NCBI RefSeq assembly: GCF_005049105.1
Contig: NZ_SUKA01000001.1
Location: 806,001-870,000, forward strand
DNA: 64,000 nt
Reading direction: 5' to 3'
From: Sphingobacterium alkalisoli
GTDB taxonomy: Bacteria; Bacteroidota; Bacteroidia; Sphingobacteriales; Sphingobacteriaceae
The stretch's first letter is position 1. Every line of letters begins with the position of its first letter. The notes under the pieces were generated by a model. The model searched no databases, had not been told where the DNA came from, and saw nothing but the letters and a program-made list of their open reading frames with translations. Of the stretch, positions 62,002 to 64,000 are shown piece after piece. A program made the translations under genes and the position numbers.

Positions 62002-63567
62002 ATGAAGAAAATAGGAATCACTTTATTAACAGCTGTCTTAGGAGGAGCTGTCGCAGTAGGAGGCTACAAATTGTTTGAAAACAAGCAAATGGATAATATG
62101 TCTTTTGAAGAAAGACAAAAGGTTTACTATGCAAATAATCCTATGGAGGAGATGGTATCTTCTTCGGGAAATCTAGACTTTACGCAAGCCGCCGCAGCGG
62201 TTTCGCCAGGTGTCGTTCATATTAAGGTCACGATGACGAGCCGCGGCTCACAACGTGGTGGTGGAGCTTCTCCCTTTGATATGTTCGAGGAGTTCTTCGG
62301 TATGCCCCAACAGCGCCGCGCACAACCACGTCAAGCTCAAGCTTCCGGATCTGGTGTGATTATTTCACCGGACGGGTATATTGTCACGAATAATCATGTC
62401 GTGGAAGATGCTGATAAAATTGAGGTTCAACTGACGGACAAGCGCACTTTTGAGGCGAAAGTGATTGGTAGAGATGCTAATACGGATCTTGCACTTATTA
62501 AAGTCAATGCTACGGGATTGCCATTAGTAAAACTTGGAAATTCAGATAATGTACAGATTGGAGAATGGGTATTGGCGGTAGGGTATCCATTGAGCTTGCA
62601 GTCTACGGTAACAGCGGGGATTGTGAGTGCGAAAGGCCGACAAATAGGAATTCTAGGTGAATCACAACAACCTCAGCGCGGTTACGGATATGGTCCTGGT
62701 CAAGGACAGGAAGAACAGATTGTAAATACAGCGATTGAATCTTTCATTCAGACTGATGCGGTAATTAATAAAGGTAATAGTGGCGGCGCGTTGGTAAATG
62801 CAAAGGGCGAGTTAATAGGTATCAATTCAGCAATCGCTTCACCTACAGGTGTATATGCAGGGTACGGTTTTGCCATTCCTATCAATTTAGCGAAAAAGAT
62901 CTTGGACGATTTTAAAGAATTCGGTAGCGTGAAACGTGGATTTGTAGGAGTTAGTTTTAGAGAGGTGTCAGATCTTACCGCAGAACAGAAGAAAGAGTTT
63001 GGTGTTACAGATATTTTAGGTCTGTATGTTTTTGATGCTGTGAAGGGTGGGGCTGCAGAAGCCGCCGGTGTTAAAGAAGGAGATATTATCACTAAGATTG
63101 ATGGAAATGTAATTTATTCTTCATCCGATTTACAAGAACGCGTGGCGCGGTTACGTCCAGGTGATAAAGTTAAAATTACCTACAAACGTGAGGGTAAAGA
63201 ACGGGAAGCAACCATTACATTGAAAGGTGAAGAGGCGAAGGCTAAGGCAGAGGAAGAAGGAACTAGTGCTAGCGCAACGGAGATATATAATAAATTAGGC
63301 GCAAGCTTTATTCCTGCTACTGATGCCCGTAAAAAGGAGCTGGGAATTAGCTCGGGTGTAGTGGTAACACAGGTACATCGAGGTGGTGTTTTTGAATACT
63401 TTGGTGTAGAGAGGGGATTGGTTATTACAGAAATTAATGGTAAACCAGTAAATAATGTGGACGATGTAGAGTCTGCGTTAGGAAATACGAAACGTAATAT
63501 CGTTCGTGTAACAGGTGTGCCAGAAAGAGGTAGCCGAGTAGAGTTTAACGTGCCTATTGAATATTAA
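62002..63567 (+). CDS. Deg/HtrA-family periplasmic serine protease
   Basis: A 521-residue protease/chaperone with an N-terminal membrane anchor or uncleaved signal (about 4-24). The trypsin-like domain carries His in TNNHVVEDAD, Asp in NTDLALIKV and Ser in GNSGGALVN. Two PDZ domains follow (about 310-400 and 425-515). It degrades or refolds damaged envelope proteins. Among E. coli relatives it resembles DegP/DegQ by its two PDZ domains. It has its own promoter and terminator, so it is a single-gene unit. Confidence 0.95.
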   Translation: MKKIGITLLTAVLGGAVAVGGYKLFENKQMDNMSFEERQKVYYANNPMEEMVSSSGNLDFTQAAAAVSPGVVHIKVTMTSRGSQRGGGASPFDMFEEFFGMPQQRRAQPRQAQASGSGVIISPDGYIVTNNHVVEDADKIEVQLTDKRTFEAKVIGRDANTDLALIKVNATGLPLVKLGNSDNVQIGEWVLAVGYPLSLQSTVTAGIVSAKGRQIGILGESQQPQRGYGYGPGQGQEEQIVNTAIESFIQTDAVINKGNSGGALVNAKGELIGINSAIASPTGVYAGYGFAIPINLAKKILDDFKEFGSVKRGFVGVSFREVSDLTAEQKKEFGVTDILGLYVFDAVKGGAAEAAGVKEGDIITKIDGNVIYSSSDLQERVARLRPGDKVKITYKREGKEREATITLKGEEAKAKAEEEGTSASATEIYNKLGASFIPATDARKKELGISSGVVVTQVHRGGVFEYFGVERGLVITEINGKPVNNVDDVESALGNTKRNIVRVTGVPERGSRVEFNVPIEY

Positions 63568-63597
63568 TTTTTCATAAATAGTTTATATTGTTAGTAT

Positions 63598-63630
63598 ATG
63601 GCCTTCTTCGGAAGGCCATGTTTTTATTTA
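63598..63630 (+). terminator. Intrinsic terminator with UUCG tetraloop after the protease gene
   Basis: Stem 63598-63606 with 63611-63619 (9 bp, perfect) closed by a C(UUCG)G loop and followed by GTTTTTATTTA. The extra-stable loop makes it a convincing terminator. Confidence 0.92.
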
Positions 63631-63644
63631 TCTAGTTTTAAGAT

Positions 63645-64000
63645 ATGAGAATTTTGATGGTTTGTCTGGGTAATATCTGTCGCTCACCCCTAGCGCACGG
63701 AATAATGGCACACTTAGCTAAATCAGAAAATTTGCAATGGGAAATTGATTCAGCAGGTACGGGTGATTGGCATGTCGGACAAGCGCCCGATCATCGTTCG
63801 GTGGCTATCGCAAAAAAATATGGCGTGGATATTTCACAGCAGCGGGCGAAACACTTTACCGCCCAGTTGTTTAATAAATATGATCTGATCTTTGTTATGG
63901 ATAGACAGAATTTACGAGATGTGTTAGCACAGGCAAAAAATGATCAGGATAGAGAGAAAGTGAGACTGTTTGTAGATAATGATATTGTGCCGGATCCTTA
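63645..64000 (+). CDS. Low-molecular-weight protein-tyrosine phosphatase, 5' part
   Basis: Too incomplete to be bounded in the window: the frame runs open from the ATG at 63645 to the right edge (118 full codons). The active-site loop is C7-x5-R13 in VCLGNICRSPLA, and the general-acid segment begins at the last bases (VPDP, expected DPY). It should dephosphorylate tyrosine residues or low-molecular phosphates; in bacteria such enzymes often regulate capsule or stress proteins. A few dozen C-terminal residues lie outside. Confidence in the family is high. Confidence 0.93.
   Translation, partial: MRILMVCLGNICRSPLAHGIMAHLAKSENLQWEIDSAGTGDWHVGQAPDHRSVAIAKKYGVDISQQRAKHFTAQLFNKYDLIFVMDRQNLRDVLAQAKNDQDREKVRLFVDNDIVPDP

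Noticed and set aside
1..64000. CRISPR arrays, tRNA or rRNA genes, prophage, transposases and integration sites.
   Set aside because: No regularly spaced direct repeats, tRNA-like cloverleaf signatures, rRNA-like sequence or mobile-element enzymes were seen by reading; a covariance-model scan was not possible.

Overview
The window looks like a chromosomal segment of a Bacteroidota bacterium, most likely Sphingobacteriaceae (Sphingobacterium, Pedobacter or Olivibacter type). This is inferred from the SusC/SusD pair, GH92- and GH123-like glycosidases, the GFxNxF-free, AT-rich coding style, TAnnTTTG promoter boxes close to start codons, and a flexirubin-type pigment cluster. No rRNA, tRNA, phage, transposase or CRISPR array was seen. 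No stretch longer than about 300 bases lacks a gene.

Left part (1-30.7 kb). A polysaccharide-utilisation locus end (partial SusC, SusD, GH92 glycosidase) is followed by a minus-strand M1 peptidase, a small membrane protein and an M23 peptidase. A plus-strand housekeeping run comes next: mutY, ssb, pheS, a lipoprotein, a TetR regulator, rlmD, two poorly known proteins, an OmpA lipoprotein, cdaA, and a DUF1338 enzyme with a YdiJ-like D-2-hydroxyacid dehydrogenase. Two minus-strand blocks follow: sugar permease, GH123-like hydrolase and DUF2911 protein; then histidine kinase, DinB protein and hotdog thioesterase. gltX and a sugar isomerase/epimerase-like lipoprotein close this part. Several intergenic gaps hold inverted-repeat elements.

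Central part (30.7-58.0 kb). This is one large secondary-metabolite locus: a minus-strand halogenase-like flavoprotein, then 25 plus-strand genes, mostly abutting or overlapping. It carries everything expected for a flexirubin: a tyrosine ammonia-lyase for the 4-coumaric acid starter, an AMP-forming ligase, two acyl carrier proteins, three intact ketosynthases, one Cys-less ketosynthase (chain-length-factor type), one half-size ketosynthase-like protein, a ketoreductase, three dehydratase-like hotdog proteins and a thioesterase. DarA/DarB make the dialkylresorcinol half. Candidate ester-forming enzymes are an LpxL-like acyltransferase, a BtrH-like protein and a PlsC domain. Export and envelope genes include an ABC exporter, a LolA-like carrier, and a giant MMPL-PlsC-methyltransferase-like fusion. 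The lyase and halogenase genes diverge from a 16-bp perfect inverted repeat that carries a promoter-like box in each arm.

Right part (58.0-64.0 kb). A SNF2-type helicase and dapF lie on the minus strand. A Deg/HtrA protease with a clear promoter and a UUCG-loop terminator follows, then the 5' part of a low-molecular-weight tyrosine phosphatase gene cut by the window edge.

The most unusual items are the promoter-bearing inverted repeat, the halogenase-like gene, the BtrH-like protein paired with an unrecognised 134-residue protein and an ABC exporter, the triple-domain exporter fusion, the half ketosynthase, and a MITE-like repeat inside the pigment operon.
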